NCBI GenBank assembly: GCA_018267825.1
Contig: JAFDXR010000019.1
Coordinates: 1-64,000 of the forward strand
Length of the DNA stretch: 64,000 bases
Reading direction: 5' to 3'
From: Bacteroidota bacterium
GTDB taxonomy: Bacteria > Bacteroidota > Bacteroidia > B-17B0 > Aurantibacillaceae
Below, one piece after another: positions 1-7,549 of the stretch. The translations under genes and the position numbers were made by a program. The first letter of the stretch is position 1, and each line of letters begins with the position of its first letter. Under the pieces are notes generated by a model, which was not told the origin of the DNA, made no database searches, and was given only the letters and a program-made list of their open reading frames with translations.

Positions 1-260
1 ATAAGGCTCAGCGGAAATCAGCGAGAACCTTTTCCACGTAGATGAACACAGATTAAGGGCACGCAGATTCACGCAGACATGCAGTAACAGAGATGTCTCG
101 ACAAGCTCAACATGACAAGTACGTCCATTCAGGCGAACCAAAACACAAAATAATATCCCGTCCTTTACACAGTGGCAATCCATTCTTCAACTTAATTTCT
201 CACCCGTTTTTTTCATTTTCCGGGAATAATTTCTTAAGTTTACTAAATCAATTTAGAGCT
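1..260. other. Intergenic region with degenerate repeats
   Basis: I see no gene here. The first 90 bases hold short reiterated words: CAGCGGAAATCAGCG near 10-24, and an ACGCAGA word repeated near 61-77. They look like the degenerate intergenic repeats common in Bacteroidota chromosomes. An open frame runs through 93-260 into the next gene, but its translation is low in hydrophobic signal and lies upstream of a clear signal peptide, so I read it as untranslated. Confidence 0.4.
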
Positions 261-2210
261 ATGAAGAAATTTATCCTCCTTTTCATTATTGCCATCTGCG
301 CAACCATTGATTTATCTGCTAATCCGGGCGACACCGCCTGGGTAACACTTTACAATCAACGCAAAATTACGGCTTATGGCAGTATTGATACCACTGCCAC
401 ATTACCAACCGGAAAACGCTACCGCAAAATACGCCTGCATTATATCCTTGGCCGTTATGCCTGTCCTGCCAGTGAACAATACTGCGGTTCGTGGGATTAT
501 ACCACGCAACTCTATGTGAAACCGGCAGGAGCCGATACGGTGGAAATGGCGCGTCTCATCACGCCCTATGCCACAGACTGGCTCAGCAAAGGAAAATCAA
601 ACGACTATGTGATTGATGTAACCGACTATGCACCGGACCTGAACGGAACCGTTGGTTTTATGTATAATTACGAAGGCTATTCATGGGGCTTTACCATTAC
701 CCTGAAACTCGAAATGATCGAAGGCATTCCGCCGATGGATGCCCTTGCTGTACAAAATGTATACGACGGTTACTTCGCCTATGGCAGTTCAACCGACCTG
801 ATCGAAAACCATCTCATTGCAAAACCATTTCAATACAATACACCGGCCGCCAAAGCACTGGTAAAAAACACCATCAGCGGACATGGCTCCGATGATGCAG
901 GCTGCTCTGAATTCTGCAGCAAATATTACATTCAGAAAGTAAACAATACAGCGATTGATCAAAAACAATTGTGGCGAAGCGATTGCGGACTCAATGATGT
1001 GTATCCGCAAACCGGTACATGGTTGTTTGAGCGCGGCAACTGGTGCCCGGGTGCTGTGGTAAGACCAATCTACCACGATATCACTGCCAGCACATCGGCC
1101 GCATCTACATTCTCGCTCGATATTGACATGGAACCGTATACAGGCGCCAACCAATCGAACCTTGGCGGGTACAATGTGGTATCGCAACTCATTACCTACT
1201 CGGCGCCAAATGCCACACGCGATGTATCTATCGAAGATATTGTATCACCGACCGACGATCCGAACTATTTCCGCTCCAACCCGATTTGTTCGAACCCAAA
1301 AATAAAAGTGCGTAATACGGGAAGCAGTGCTGTGACATCGATTGTATTTCAGTACAACCTCGTGGGCGATCAGCCGCAAAGCTACACCTGGACAGGAAAC
1401 CTTCCGTTCATGAAAGATACGGTGATCGATATGGGATCCAGCGTGAACGTATTCGGCATGAATACCTCCAACGATTTTGAAGTGAAAATTGCCTCTGTGA
1501 ACGGCATTGCCAGCGACGATAACACCAGCAATAACAATTACCGTTCGCACTTCACCGATGTAAAATCATACCCTGCCAAATTTGTAGTATATATGGGAAC
1601 CAACGCCGCTACAAGCGCTACCAATGCAGGTAAAAACGAAACACACTGGAAAATCATCAACGACCAGGGTACAACCGTATACAGCCACACCAATGCCAAT
1701 AACAGTACAACCTACCGCGATACAGTAACACTGAGCAATGGCTGCTACACCTTTATCTGCGACGACGATGGATGCGATGGCATTAACTGGTGGTATTATC
1801 AATACTACGATACAAACCCGGGTACAGGTATCCTGCGGTTTACCTCGGCTACAAATCCCGCCATCTATAAGAATTTCAGCGGCGACTTCGGATGCCAGAT
1901 CGTTGAACGCTTTACTGTGGGTTACCTTTTAGGAACCAATGAACTCAATAAAACAGAAAACACTGTCAGCATATATCCGAATCCGGCTGCAGACCAGCTC
2001 AACCTCCTGTTTGATGTGAGCCATTATGAAACTGTGAATTATACGATCTGCGATGTTACCGGAAAACAGGTCATGCAAGGACAACTGAATGACGTAAGCT
2101 CAATTGCCTATCCGGTGAATATTTCTGGGCTGGGCAGCGGCGTTTATTTTGTGAGCCTGCACTTCCATGACGGAGGCGTTGTGAACAAACGCTTTGTGAT
2201 CGGGCGTTAA
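261..2210 (+). CDS. PNGase F-like secreted amidase with T9SS sorting domain
   Basis: Predicted secreted peptide-N4-(N-acetyl-beta-glucosaminyl)asparagine amidase-like protein of 649 aa. Members of this family remove N-glycans from glycoproteins. I chose the ATG at 261 because it opens a textbook signal peptide (MKKFILLFIIAICAT...). The PNGase F fold is recognisable by eye: CGSWDY (Asp79), the YEGYSWG segment (Glu138) and GCSEFC (Glu217) line up with the three acidic active-site residues known in Elizabethkingia PNGase F (Asp60, Glu118, Glu206). A conserved GNWCPG follows near 259-264. After a linker and an Ig-like middle, residues ~570-649 form a type A T9SS sorting domain (VSIYPNPA...GVYFVSL...KRFVI). 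The protein is therefore expected at the cell surface or in the medium. It converges on the next gene with 4 bp between the stops. Catalytic activity is inferred from residue conservation only. Confidence 0.85.
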   Translation: MKKFILLFIIAICATIDLSANPGDTAWVTLYNQRKITAYGSIDTTATLPTGKRYRKIRLHYILGRYACPASEQYCGSWDYTTQLYVKPAGADTVEMARLITPYATDWLSKGKSNDYVIDVTDYAPDLNGTVGFMYNYEGYSWGFTITLKLEMIEGIPPMDALAVQNVYDGYFAYGSSTDLIENHLIAKPFQYNTPAAKALVKNTISGHGSDDAGCSEFCSKYYIQKVNNTAIDQKQLWRSDCGLNDVYPQTGTWLFERGNWCPGAVVRPIYHDITASTSAASTFSLDIDMEPYTGANQSNLGGYNVVSQLITYSAPNATRDVSIEDIVSPTDDPNYFRSNPICSNPKIKVRNTGSSAVTSIVFQYNLVGDQPQSYTWTGNLPFMKDTVIDMGSSVNVFGMNTSNDFEVKIASVNGIASDDNTSNNNYRSHFTDVKSYPAKFVVYMGTNAATSATNAGKNETHWKIINDQGTTVYSHTNANNSTTYRDTVTLSNGCYTFICDDDGCDGINWWYYQYYDTNPGTGILRFTSATNPAIYKNFSGDFGCQIVERFTVGYLLGTNELNKTENTVSIYPNPAADQLNLLFDVSHYETVNYTICDVTGKQVMQGQLNDVSSIAYPVNISGLGSGVYFVSLHFHDGGVVNKRFVIGR

Positions 2211-2214
2211 CAGT

Positions 2215-3831
2215 CTATTCTACGAAAAGTTTTTTGATAATCGGATTACCACCGGCACGGTATACAAAAAAGTATAATTGTTTATCGAAGCCTGCTTTGG
2301 GAATACTGAAAGACATTCCTGTAAACTTTGCTTCCAGAATTTTTGTTCCCATACCTGTATATACTTCCAGTGTTTGCAGTTGTGCATCCCTGGCTCCCGT
2401 TGTGATATGTATCTCAGTTTGATCCTGGGTGATAACCATATTATCTGCCTGTGTTCTTATAGCAAAAACAACCTGGCTGTAGATCTCATTGCCATCGGCA
2501 TCTGTAGACTTAAGCCTGTAGTAAGCCGAGGAGTTACCGCCATCAGCATCCGTGTAACTGTAAGCCGATTTATTGTTTGCACGTTTCGATAACACTTCCC
2601 CGATCTCTGCAAACTCAGTTCCGTTATCGCTCTTCTCAACCGTGTAGCGTGCAATGGTTTCATCGTCCATGGTTTCCCAATACAAAACATTACCGGTCGT
2701 TTCGGCGCTTGCATAAAATGTGGTAATACGAACAGGCAAAGCAATAAATGCACAGGTGGATGCTCCCGAACTGGTGTAGTTTGCCGGCGAGCCCTGCGAT
2801 GCATATAGAGCCATGGCACCGTCATTACCATTGATCTGATCGACCTGGTAAGACACCGTATCGGTACACCCACTGGCCCTGTTACGGAGAAATAAGCCGC
2901 GATAGCAATCGGAGCAGCCTGTATTGCGGTTACCAAAACGCCCGTTGCATCCGTCTGACGAACTCGTGTTGGTATTATTGGCGAAAAGTGCATAATAGGT
3001 TTTACCGGTGCTACAGAGACCACTGAAATTGGTACGCTGTTGTTGCGGATTCCCATTGAAGATCAGAATATCGGCATTGGCAGGAATGGATGTTCCCGGT
3101 GAAATAAACACACTGCATCCTGCCAGGGTATTCAGGGCCGCTACTTCGCTGCTGTTGGTGGCGATGAATTTGTCGCAGGGTGTTGTATTGGATCCGCACC
3201 AGGTGGATGTTGATGTGCCTGCATTGGGATAACTGAATTCGATATCCGAAATATTCCAGGCCGAATTTCCGTTCTTAATGGTAAAAAATTCATCGTGCCC
3301 TTCGCAGCCCGAGCTACAGGCATCCGCATTAATTGTGGTGATATAGGGTTTATTGCCGGAAGCCGAACAGTTCCCCGACTGCCTTACCGTAAAATCATCG
3401 ACATACACATTCGTCGCGGCCCCCATGGTATAGGTAAGCCGGATCTGTGTAACACCCGACGGAATACCAATACAACTGATCACGGCTGTTGTATGTGGCT
3501 TTATATTGGCGATAGTAGACCAGCTTCCATTCAGGCCTTCCACTTTCATTTTATCGGTGGTGTTGGGCGTGCTGCTGCAGATCATGAGAAATGTAAGCTG
3601 GTCGCCGCCTGAAAATGTTGGGCTTACCACCTGGTCATTGGTGGCATTGAATACAATGCTGTTCGGAGATTTCCCGCAATTCTGCAATGTAGAGTTACTG
3701 CCGATTGACGTGAATGTCCAGCCGCTGGGGGCAGTGCCGGCATTGAATTCCTCTTCAATCAGAAAAGGCGTTTGCGAAAAGCCTGTAACATAAGTAAAAC
3801 AAAGAAAAATAAAAGATATAAATGCCTTCAT
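2215..3831 (-). CDS. Secreted protein with LPV-x-ITxF module and degenerate T9SS-like C-terminus
   Basis: 538-aa exported protein of unknown function. The start at 3831 gives a clean signal peptide (MKAFISFIFLCFTYVTGFSQ). Residues ~20-150 look like a jelly-roll or adhesin module (EEEFNAGTAPSGW ... VYVDDFTVRQ). Residues ~155-360 are Cys-rich and resemble a lamin-tail/LTD-like region (ITTINADACSSGCEGHDEFF). The segment LPVRITTFYA near 365 begins the beta-sandwich that often precedes T9SS sorting domains in Bacteroidota (YWETMDDETIARYTVEKS). The last ~70 residues (LEVYTGMGTKILEA ... IIKKLFVE) have the shape of a type A sorting domain without a clear YPNP box. It converges on the PNGase F-like gene. 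A role in adhesion or matrix binding is a guess from domain style. Confidence 0.7.
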   Translation of the reverse strand: MKAFISFIFLCFTYVTGFSQTPFLIEEEFNAGTAPSGWTFTSIGSNSTLQNCGKSPNSIVFNATNDQVVSPTFSGGDQLTFLMICSSTPNTTDKMKVEGLNGSWSTIANIKPHTTAVISCIGIPSGVTQIRLTYTMGAATNVYVDDFTVRQSGNCSASGNKPYITTINADACSSGCEGHDEFFTIKNGNSAWNISDIEFSYPNAGTSTSTWCGSNTTPCDKFIATNSSEVAALNTLAGCSVFISPGTSIPANADILIFNGNPQQQRTNFSGLCSTGKTYYALFANNTNTSSSDGCNGRFGNRNTGCSDCYRGLFLRNRASGCTDTVSYQVDQINGNDGAMALYASQGSPANYTSSGASTCAFIALPVRITTFYASAETTGNVLYWETMDDETIARYTVEKSDNGTEFAEIGEVLSKRANNKSAYSYTDADGGNSSAYYRLKSTDADGNEIYSQVVFAIRTQADNMVITQDQTEIHITTGARDAQLQTLEVYTGMGTKILEAKFTGMSFSIPKAGFDKQLYFFVYRAGGNPIIKKLFVE

Positions 3832-4036
3832 GCGGGAGTAATTAAACGGGGTTTTCAATGCCGAAAAGTAAAACATGCATGATAAGTTAACATGTCGGCT
3901 CCGTTAAGAATTAAGCGTTTCATGTGAAGTTAATTTTGTCTTTATGAGAATTTAAATGTTCGTTTAGGGAAGCAAAACCGTAGGAAATGCGTTCCTGAAT
4001 TTCATACCTTTAAAAAAAGTTTATCAAACACGCATC

Positions 4037-4900
4037 ATGAAGAAATCAGTCGGATCTGTATTAATCTTTTCTTTGCTGTTCTGCCTGGCTTCCTGCCAGC
4101 CTTACAGCAACAAAGCCAATGAGGTATTGTCTGATGCCATGAAAGCGTCCGAAAATCAGCCCGATGAACCGGCTTCGCAAACAGGCAGACTGCCTATTCA
4201 GACTTCTGTATACAGCAATCCTGTGAAACATGTTCCCAGCCAGGAGGAGCTTATTAAAAAATACAGGGTAAAATCGGTCAAACAAATCTATAAAGATGGC
4301 TGGCTCATTTCCAATTACGACAAACAGGGTCATAAGACAGGGGAAGAAAGTGATTACTCCGGCAAACGAATACTGACTTATGAGTTTGATAAGGATGGAA
4401 GAGTCACCAAAGAAAAAACGAAATACAAGGACGGAAGCGTTGTAACGATACTATATACCTACAACCCGGCCGGTCAAAAAATAAGCAGAACCTTTACCGG
4501 AAGCGATGGCAAGAGTTCGGTTATACGCTATGAATATGATACACTGTTGAACACACGTACTGAAATATCGGACACCGGCAGGGACAAAGAATTTTATGAC
4601 AACAGGGGTTTGCGTGTCCGCTTTGAATCTTATGATGAAAAAGGGAAACTGATGGGTTCCGGTGAAGCCGCTTATAACCAGGATGGCTTAAAGATCCGCG
4701 AAAGTGGAATGATCATGGGGCTCAGCAATAACGATGTATTTGAATACAATGAAGCGGGTCAACTGTACAAGCAGCACCGCACAGGTATTGTAGACGTACA
4801 ATTCATTTACGAATACGATGACAAGGGACTCATCAAAACCTTCACCACAATAGGAGGCTTAAGCGCCGGTGAGGATACGTATGAGTATGTTTTCTATTAG
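4037..4900 (+). CDS. Lipoprotein with RHS/YD-like beta repeats
   Basis: 287-aa predicted lipoprotein. The N-terminus MKKSVGSVLIFSLLFCLASC has a lipobox with Cys20. Residues ~85-285 are a run of short beta-hairpin repeats of the form YEFDKDGRVTKEKTKY, YTYNPAGQKISRTF, YEYD, FEYNEAGQLYKQHR and YEYDDKGLIKTFTT. These resemble the YD repeats of RHS proteins and related Bacteroidota surface lipoproteins. It has no C-terminal tip or RHS core motif, so it is not itself a polymorphic toxin. It lies next to the small-gene array and RHS operon but on the opposite strand. Its 3' end is followed by a hairpin that overlaps the first array repeat. Function unknown. Confidence 0.7.
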   Translation: MKKSVGSVLIFSLLFCLASCQPYSNKANEVLSDAMKASENQPDEPASQTGRLPIQTSVYSNPVKHVPSQEELIKKYRVKSVKQIYKDGWLISNYDKQGHKTGEESDYSGKRILTYEFDKDGRVTKEKTKYKDGSVVTILYTYNPAGQKISRTFTGSDGKSSVIRYEYDTLLNTRTEISDTGRDKEFYDNRGLRVRFESYDEKGKLMGSGEAAYNQDGLKIRESGMIMGLSNNDVFEYNEAGQLYKQHRTGIVDVQFIYEYDDKGLIKTFTTIGGLSAGEDTYEYVFY

Positions 4901-4918
4901 TGTGGTTTTATAGATGTG

Positions 4919-5075
4919 GGAAAGGCCTCGAAACAGGGCCTTTCAAAGGTGCATTTTTCAAAAGTGATTCTATGAAACACATATATTTTGCCCAAAGCTA
5001 TAACTAAAACAACCCTGTGTTTCAATAAGATAAAAGGCAAGCTCCGGTTGCTGGTGGATTTAGTGATACACTACC
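4919..5075. repeat. Long array repeat, copy 1 (end of array)
   Basis: Copy of a family of three long repeats; the others are at 30634-30833 and 31760-31962. The shared part runs from about 4960 to 5075 and differs from the other copies at scattered bases only. It ends in the dyad core GATTTAGTGATACACTACC (5057-5075), whose centre TAGTG-ATA-CACTA is an inverted repeat. The last base is the first base (complement strand) of the stop codon of the adjacent minus-strand gene. The left part (4919-4959) matches 30176-30218. Confidence 0.85.
4921..4943 (+). terminator. Hairpin after the YD-repeat lipoprotein
   Basis: AAAGGCC (4921-4927) pairs with GGCCTTT (4937-4943) across a 9-nt loop, 20 bases after the lipoprotein stop. 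A T-rich stretch follows only after a few more bases, so this is a weak rho-independent candidate. A diverged copy of this segment occurs at 30176, which suggests the hairpin belongs to the array repeat family and may not be specific to this gene. Confidence 0.4.
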
Positions 5076-5605
5076 TACTCTTTTAATCCCTTTAAGGAGA
5101 GTATGTCTCGATCATTATTCGTATCATAAAAAGGAGGCTCAAACATAATACTCTTAAGTGCTTGCCTCAAATACTTGCTTTCAAAGATCCAAACATCTTT
5201 AGAGTACTTTATTGACGCTATAAACTCTTCTTTCAAAACCACCTTTTCATGAGGCCAGGATGTGATCCAATATTCTGGTCCAACGAGACCATCTTCCATT
5301 AGTTTGAGTGTCGCTTTTCTTATAGAATCATAATTTTCAATATAGTAATCGAATAAACGATTTATATAATCAACTATTGAAAGCTGAATAAAAAGGCTCA
5401 GAGGCGTTCTTTTGGTCGAGAATTCCTCTATATAAGATATGATCGCTGTAATGGCTTCCTCGTCATTTAACTCTGAGGCATAATAGGCCCCAAGAGGAGC
5501 TTCAATATCAAGTAAAAGTTTTTTCAGATCAATTGCATGGCCATCTGCTTGTTTTCCAAACTTTAATAAAACATGTTTGAAATATCTAAAGTCACTTGTT
5601 TCCAT
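5075..5605 (-). CDS. Orphan small protein, probable immunity protein
   Basis: 176-aa soluble, mostly helical protein that I do not recognise. It starts METSDFRYFKHVLLKF and has no signal peptide or membrane segment. It is AT-rich compared with the RHS core genes. Its TAG stop touches the repeat core at 5075. Forty bases upstream of its start is the end of a 32-codon out-of-context coding remnant (5645-5743) that reads like a toxin C-terminus. That layout, tip remnant then small gene then repeat, is what displaced polymorphic-toxin/immunity cassettes look like, so I infer an immunity role. No residue-level evidence supports a specific target. Confidence 0.55.
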   Translation of the reverse strand: METSDFRYFKHVLLKFGKQADGHAIDLKKLLLDIEAPLGAYYASELNDEEAITAIISYIEEFSTKRTPLSLFIQLSIVDYINRLFDYYIENYDSIRKATLKLMEDGLVGPEYWITSWPHEKVVLKEEFIASIKYSKDVWIFESKYLRQALKSIMFEPPFYDTNNDRDILSLKGLKE

Positions 5606-5644
5606 TATATATCTTAATTAAAAGATAGCTTTTTTATTGAACCG

Positions 5645-5743
5645 TCAGAACTCCTTCAACTCCTGCTTCCAATTTGTATGTAAATGATCTCCAGTATCTT
5701 TTTTACCCATATCTATAACTGGAAACCCCCGATGCTTTTTGAT
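5645..5743 (-). pseudogene. Toxin-tip C-terminal remnant
   Basis: Thirty-two sense codons and a stop with no start codon, read in frame directly from the repeat core (whose TAA precedes the first codon). The translation contains KHRGFPVIDMGKK, then GDHLHTNWKQELKEF. The G-F-P-x-I-D-x-G and H-L-H pattern resembles the ends of nuclease-type RHS/polymorphic toxin tips. It lies 39 bases before the small gene starting at 5605. I read it as the last piece of a toxin that once paired with that gene. It is short, so the assignment is tentative. Confidence 0.45.
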
Positions 5744-5759
5744 TTAGTGATACATTACC
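5741..5759. repeat. Array dyad repeat core, copy 2
   Basis: GATTTAGTGATACATTACC, directly abutting the TAA stop of the minus-strand gene at 5760. It has one C-to-T change in the right half of the dyad relative to copy 1. Confidence 0.8.
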
Positions 5760-6224
5760 TTAATTACCTGGTGGCATTGCAAAGGGTGCATTTTTATCGT
5801 TTTTCAAATTCTCTTTTTCTTTCTTGATCTTTTCTTGATCTTTAAACTTTAATCCAATTATTTTATATGTACGATCAGACTCAACATATAAAAAGTCAAT
5901 CTCAAAATATACTTTTTTAACTTCCTTTAAGTCACAGAAAGCAAAGGAATATTTAACATCACCATTAATAAAATATGGTACCCCTAATGAATACGCTCTA
6001 CCTTCTATCTTCTTCAGTTCCTTAGCTATCTGAGCTAATAAAACTCTGCAATTTGCCACCTGTAAAGTGTCAAATGACTTAATCGCATCATTGATTTTAT
6101 TGCTCGATAAAAAGGCAATAACACTCTTACATACTTTCTCTTGATTGGCTGCCACCTCTTTTCTGGAGATATTCTGCCCCATCAATGTATGCATCGAAAA
6201 AATAAAAAAGATAATATATTTCAT
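5760..6224 (-). CDS. Small exported protein, probable periplasmic immunity protein
   Basis: 154-aa protein with a signal peptide (MKYIIFFIFSMHTLMGQ) and a Lys/Glu-rich C-terminal tail (residues ~130-150). No family recognised. Its start codon overlaps the stop of an upstream coding remnant as ATGA (6221-6224), a sign of translational coupling to the gene that used to precede it. Its TAA stop abuts array repeat copy 2. The exported location would suit protection against a toxin acting in the periplasm, but that is inference from context. Confidence 0.55.
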   Translation of the reverse strand: MKYIIFFIFSMHTLMGQNISRKEVAANQEKVCKSVIAFLSSNKINDAIKSFDTLQVANCRVLLAQIAKELKKIEGRAYSLGVPYFINGDVKYSFAFCDLKEVKKVYFEIDFLYVESDRTYKIIGLKFKDQEKIKKEKENLKNDKNAPFAMPPGN

Positions 6225-6390
6225 GTCCTATCGATATGCTTTAATTTTTGTTTCAACCCTAGATAATTGATGAGTAGTGTCAAATTAGTTATAGCATCAA
6301 CCCATTTCAGGCTGTCTGGGAAAGGTAAAGAAAAATAATCATAATCCCTTCGTGAAATCAATACAGAATTTTCATCTGGTTCTTTCGATG
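6221..6390 (-). pseudogene. Coding remnant coupled to the downstream small gene
   Basis: Reading the minus strand, an open frame without a start runs into the ATGA overlap at 6221-6224. Its last ~50 codons include LISRRDYDYFSLPFPDSLKW, followed by a further stretch ending KHIDRT. The frame stays open upstream to about 6451, but from ~6385 on it overlaps an IS1 remnant in another frame, which probably marks the breakpoint. The close coupling to the next gene suggests it is the 3' end of a former toxin (or upstream immunity) gene cut by an insertion. Family not recognised. Confidence 0.45.
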
Positions 6391-6512
6391 TGGTTTGTGT
6401 TGTGCATGACAGACTTGTGTTGTTCTTTTGGAATAAGCGCCGGGTAAATATTTAGTTTATCGGTATGAATTAGTTTTGCTTGGGTCTTATCCCCTAAAAG
6501 TGTTTTAAAATC
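6372..6512 (-). pseudogene. IS1-family transposase fragment
   Basis: The translation contains AKLIHTDKLNIYPALIPKEQ followed by HNTNHIER. This is the second catalytic Asp and the catalytic Glu (HIER) segment of an IS1-type DDE transposase. It resembles the intact neighbour (YTDHLNIYAGL, NHIERFN) but is not identical to it. It breaks off right after HIER, so the C-terminal third and all of the N-terminus are missing. Confidence 0.65.
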
Positions 6513-6650
6513 TTACTCCTTTGGATTTCGACTGAAAGGCTTATAATCAGTAAGCGACCCCATAATGGTACCGCCAAAAGGCGTTAGCATTGCGCTATAA
6601 GCAACATCTGCGATATCAGTTTCTGGTTTGTGATCCCCGCACACTAAAAC
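6513..6650 (-). pseudogene. Possible decayed RHS core fragment
   Basis: An open frame ending in TAA at 6513-6515 reads SVLVCGDHKPETD, then MLTPFGGTIMG, then RNPKE. The order V-L-V...D, P/A-F-G...M-(P)-G, Y..., N-x-x-E matches the RHS repeat-associated core of the intact toxin (NVLTVVSD ... YAFGEAMPGR ... MNGQEKD). It overlaps the end of the IS1 transposase in a different frame. Similarity is by eye and weak. Chance is a real alternative. Confidence 0.3.
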
Positions 6651-7318
6651 TGATGCTTTATCTTCCAGGTGTAACAGTAAAGGGTCAGTACGTTTTGAAG
6701 CATGACCACGCTTCTTGAGAAACAGATCGTTCGTCGCGAAAGACGCTTGAGGTGCGTACGCAAGGTTAGATTAAACCGTTCGATATGATTGATTTGATAA
6801 GCGTTTTGGCAATGAATAGACCGATCCATAAGGCCCGCATAAATGTTGAGGTGGTCGGTGTAAATCTTCTTTGGCCTTAATAATTTGATACTTTCTATAA
6901 CTTGCCGAAGGGTTTCTTTAGTTCTTTTCCCAACAATCATATCAATAACCTGCCGTGTTGTTTTATTGATAGCATATACTACATAATACGGGTTGTCCTT
7001 TCTGCCAATATAGGTGTATAGTTCATCTACTTCGTATTCCTGTTCCTGCTCCACGATGACGGGTTTCGTAAGTTTTGACGCTATCTGTTTTATTCTGTTC
7101 AGAATGTGTGTTTTCGAAATGCCAGTAAATCGTGCAATGCCAGAAATACCAACTCCAATGTTGTTTAGCTTAAGAATGGTTTGCTCATCTTCTTTTTGGC
7201 AAAGTCTATACTTATACTGTTGCTGCTGATAACGCCGGCAGGCTTTGCATTGATAACGTTGTGTGCGTTTGCTATAGCCTTTTTTGATGCATGGTGCGTT
7301 ACAATGTTTACAGTTCAT
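6644..7318 (-). mobile_element. IS1-family transposase, apparently intact
   Basis: 224-aa DDE transposase. The start at 7318 (MNCKHC) was chosen because it opens the N-terminal zinc ribbon (CKHC...CKAC). A helix-turn-helix follows (ISGIARFTGISKTHILNRI). The catalytic triad is visible as VDELYTYIG (Asp), YTDHLNIYAGL (Asp) and HIERFNLTLR (Glu), with the family's C-terminal RLSRRTICFSRS. Length equals the IS1 InsAB' product, but here it is one uninterrupted frame with no programmed frameshift. Its 3' end overlaps a different open frame, so the left end of the element is uncertain. It sits inside the orphan immunity array. Confidence 0.85.
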
Positions 7319-7321
7319 AGT

Positions 7322-7342
7322 GTCAGGTGCAAAAGTGAACAC
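7322..7342 (-). repeat. 21-bp direct repeat, inner copy
   Basis: GTCAGGTGCAAAAGTGAACAC on the plus strand, three bases upstream of the transposase start. The same 21 bases recur in the same orientation at 7478-7498. It may be a terminal-type sequence of the insertion element. Confidence 0.7.
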
Positions 7343-7395
7343 GAAGGATTTAGGAAACCGCTTAGGGTGCGGTATGCAAGGTTATGAAATAAAAA

Positions 7396-7415
7396 GCGGG
7401 GGTGAATACCCCCGC
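7396..7415 (-). terminator. Terminator after the RHS toxin/immunity operon
   Basis: Perfect 8-bp inverted repeat GCGGGGGT-GAAT-ACCCCCGC. On the minus strand it is followed directly by TTTTTAT, a canonical rho-independent terminator for transcripts coming from the immunity gene at 7545. It lies between the two 21-bp direct repeats. Confidence 0.75.
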
Positions 7416-7477
7416 AAACACTTTTGGAATAAATCAATAAACATCTCATTCACAATATATTAAATCTTAACAAATAA

Positions 7478-7498
7478 GTCAGGTGCAAAAGTGAACAC
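7478..7498 (-). repeat. 21-bp direct repeat, outer copy
   Basis: Identical to 7322-7342. It may mark the right end of the IS1-type element. No matching inverted copy was found downstream of the transposase stop. Confidence 0.65.
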
Positions 7499-7513
7499 TA
7501 CCAGTAATCGGTA

Positions 7514-7549
7514 GCACTTAGTACACTACCGATTTAGTGATACACTACC
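7514..7549. repeat. Array dyad repeat, tandem copies 3a/3b
   Basis: A full core (7531-7549, GATTTAGTGATACACTACC) is preceded by a degenerate copy (7514-7530, GCACTTAGTACACTACC). The full core contains the TAG stop of the immunity gene at 7545-7547. This places the same repeat at the 3' end of the RHS toxin/immunity operon and of the orphan genes. Confidence 0.8.

Noticed and set aside
93-260. N-terminal extension of the PNGase F-like protein from an upstream ATG
   Set aside because: The extension would bury the signal peptide 56 residues inside the protein.
4919-7549. Integron cassette array
   Set aside because: No integrase is seen and the repeat lacks the attC consensus. The resemblance is only that a dyad follows each gene.
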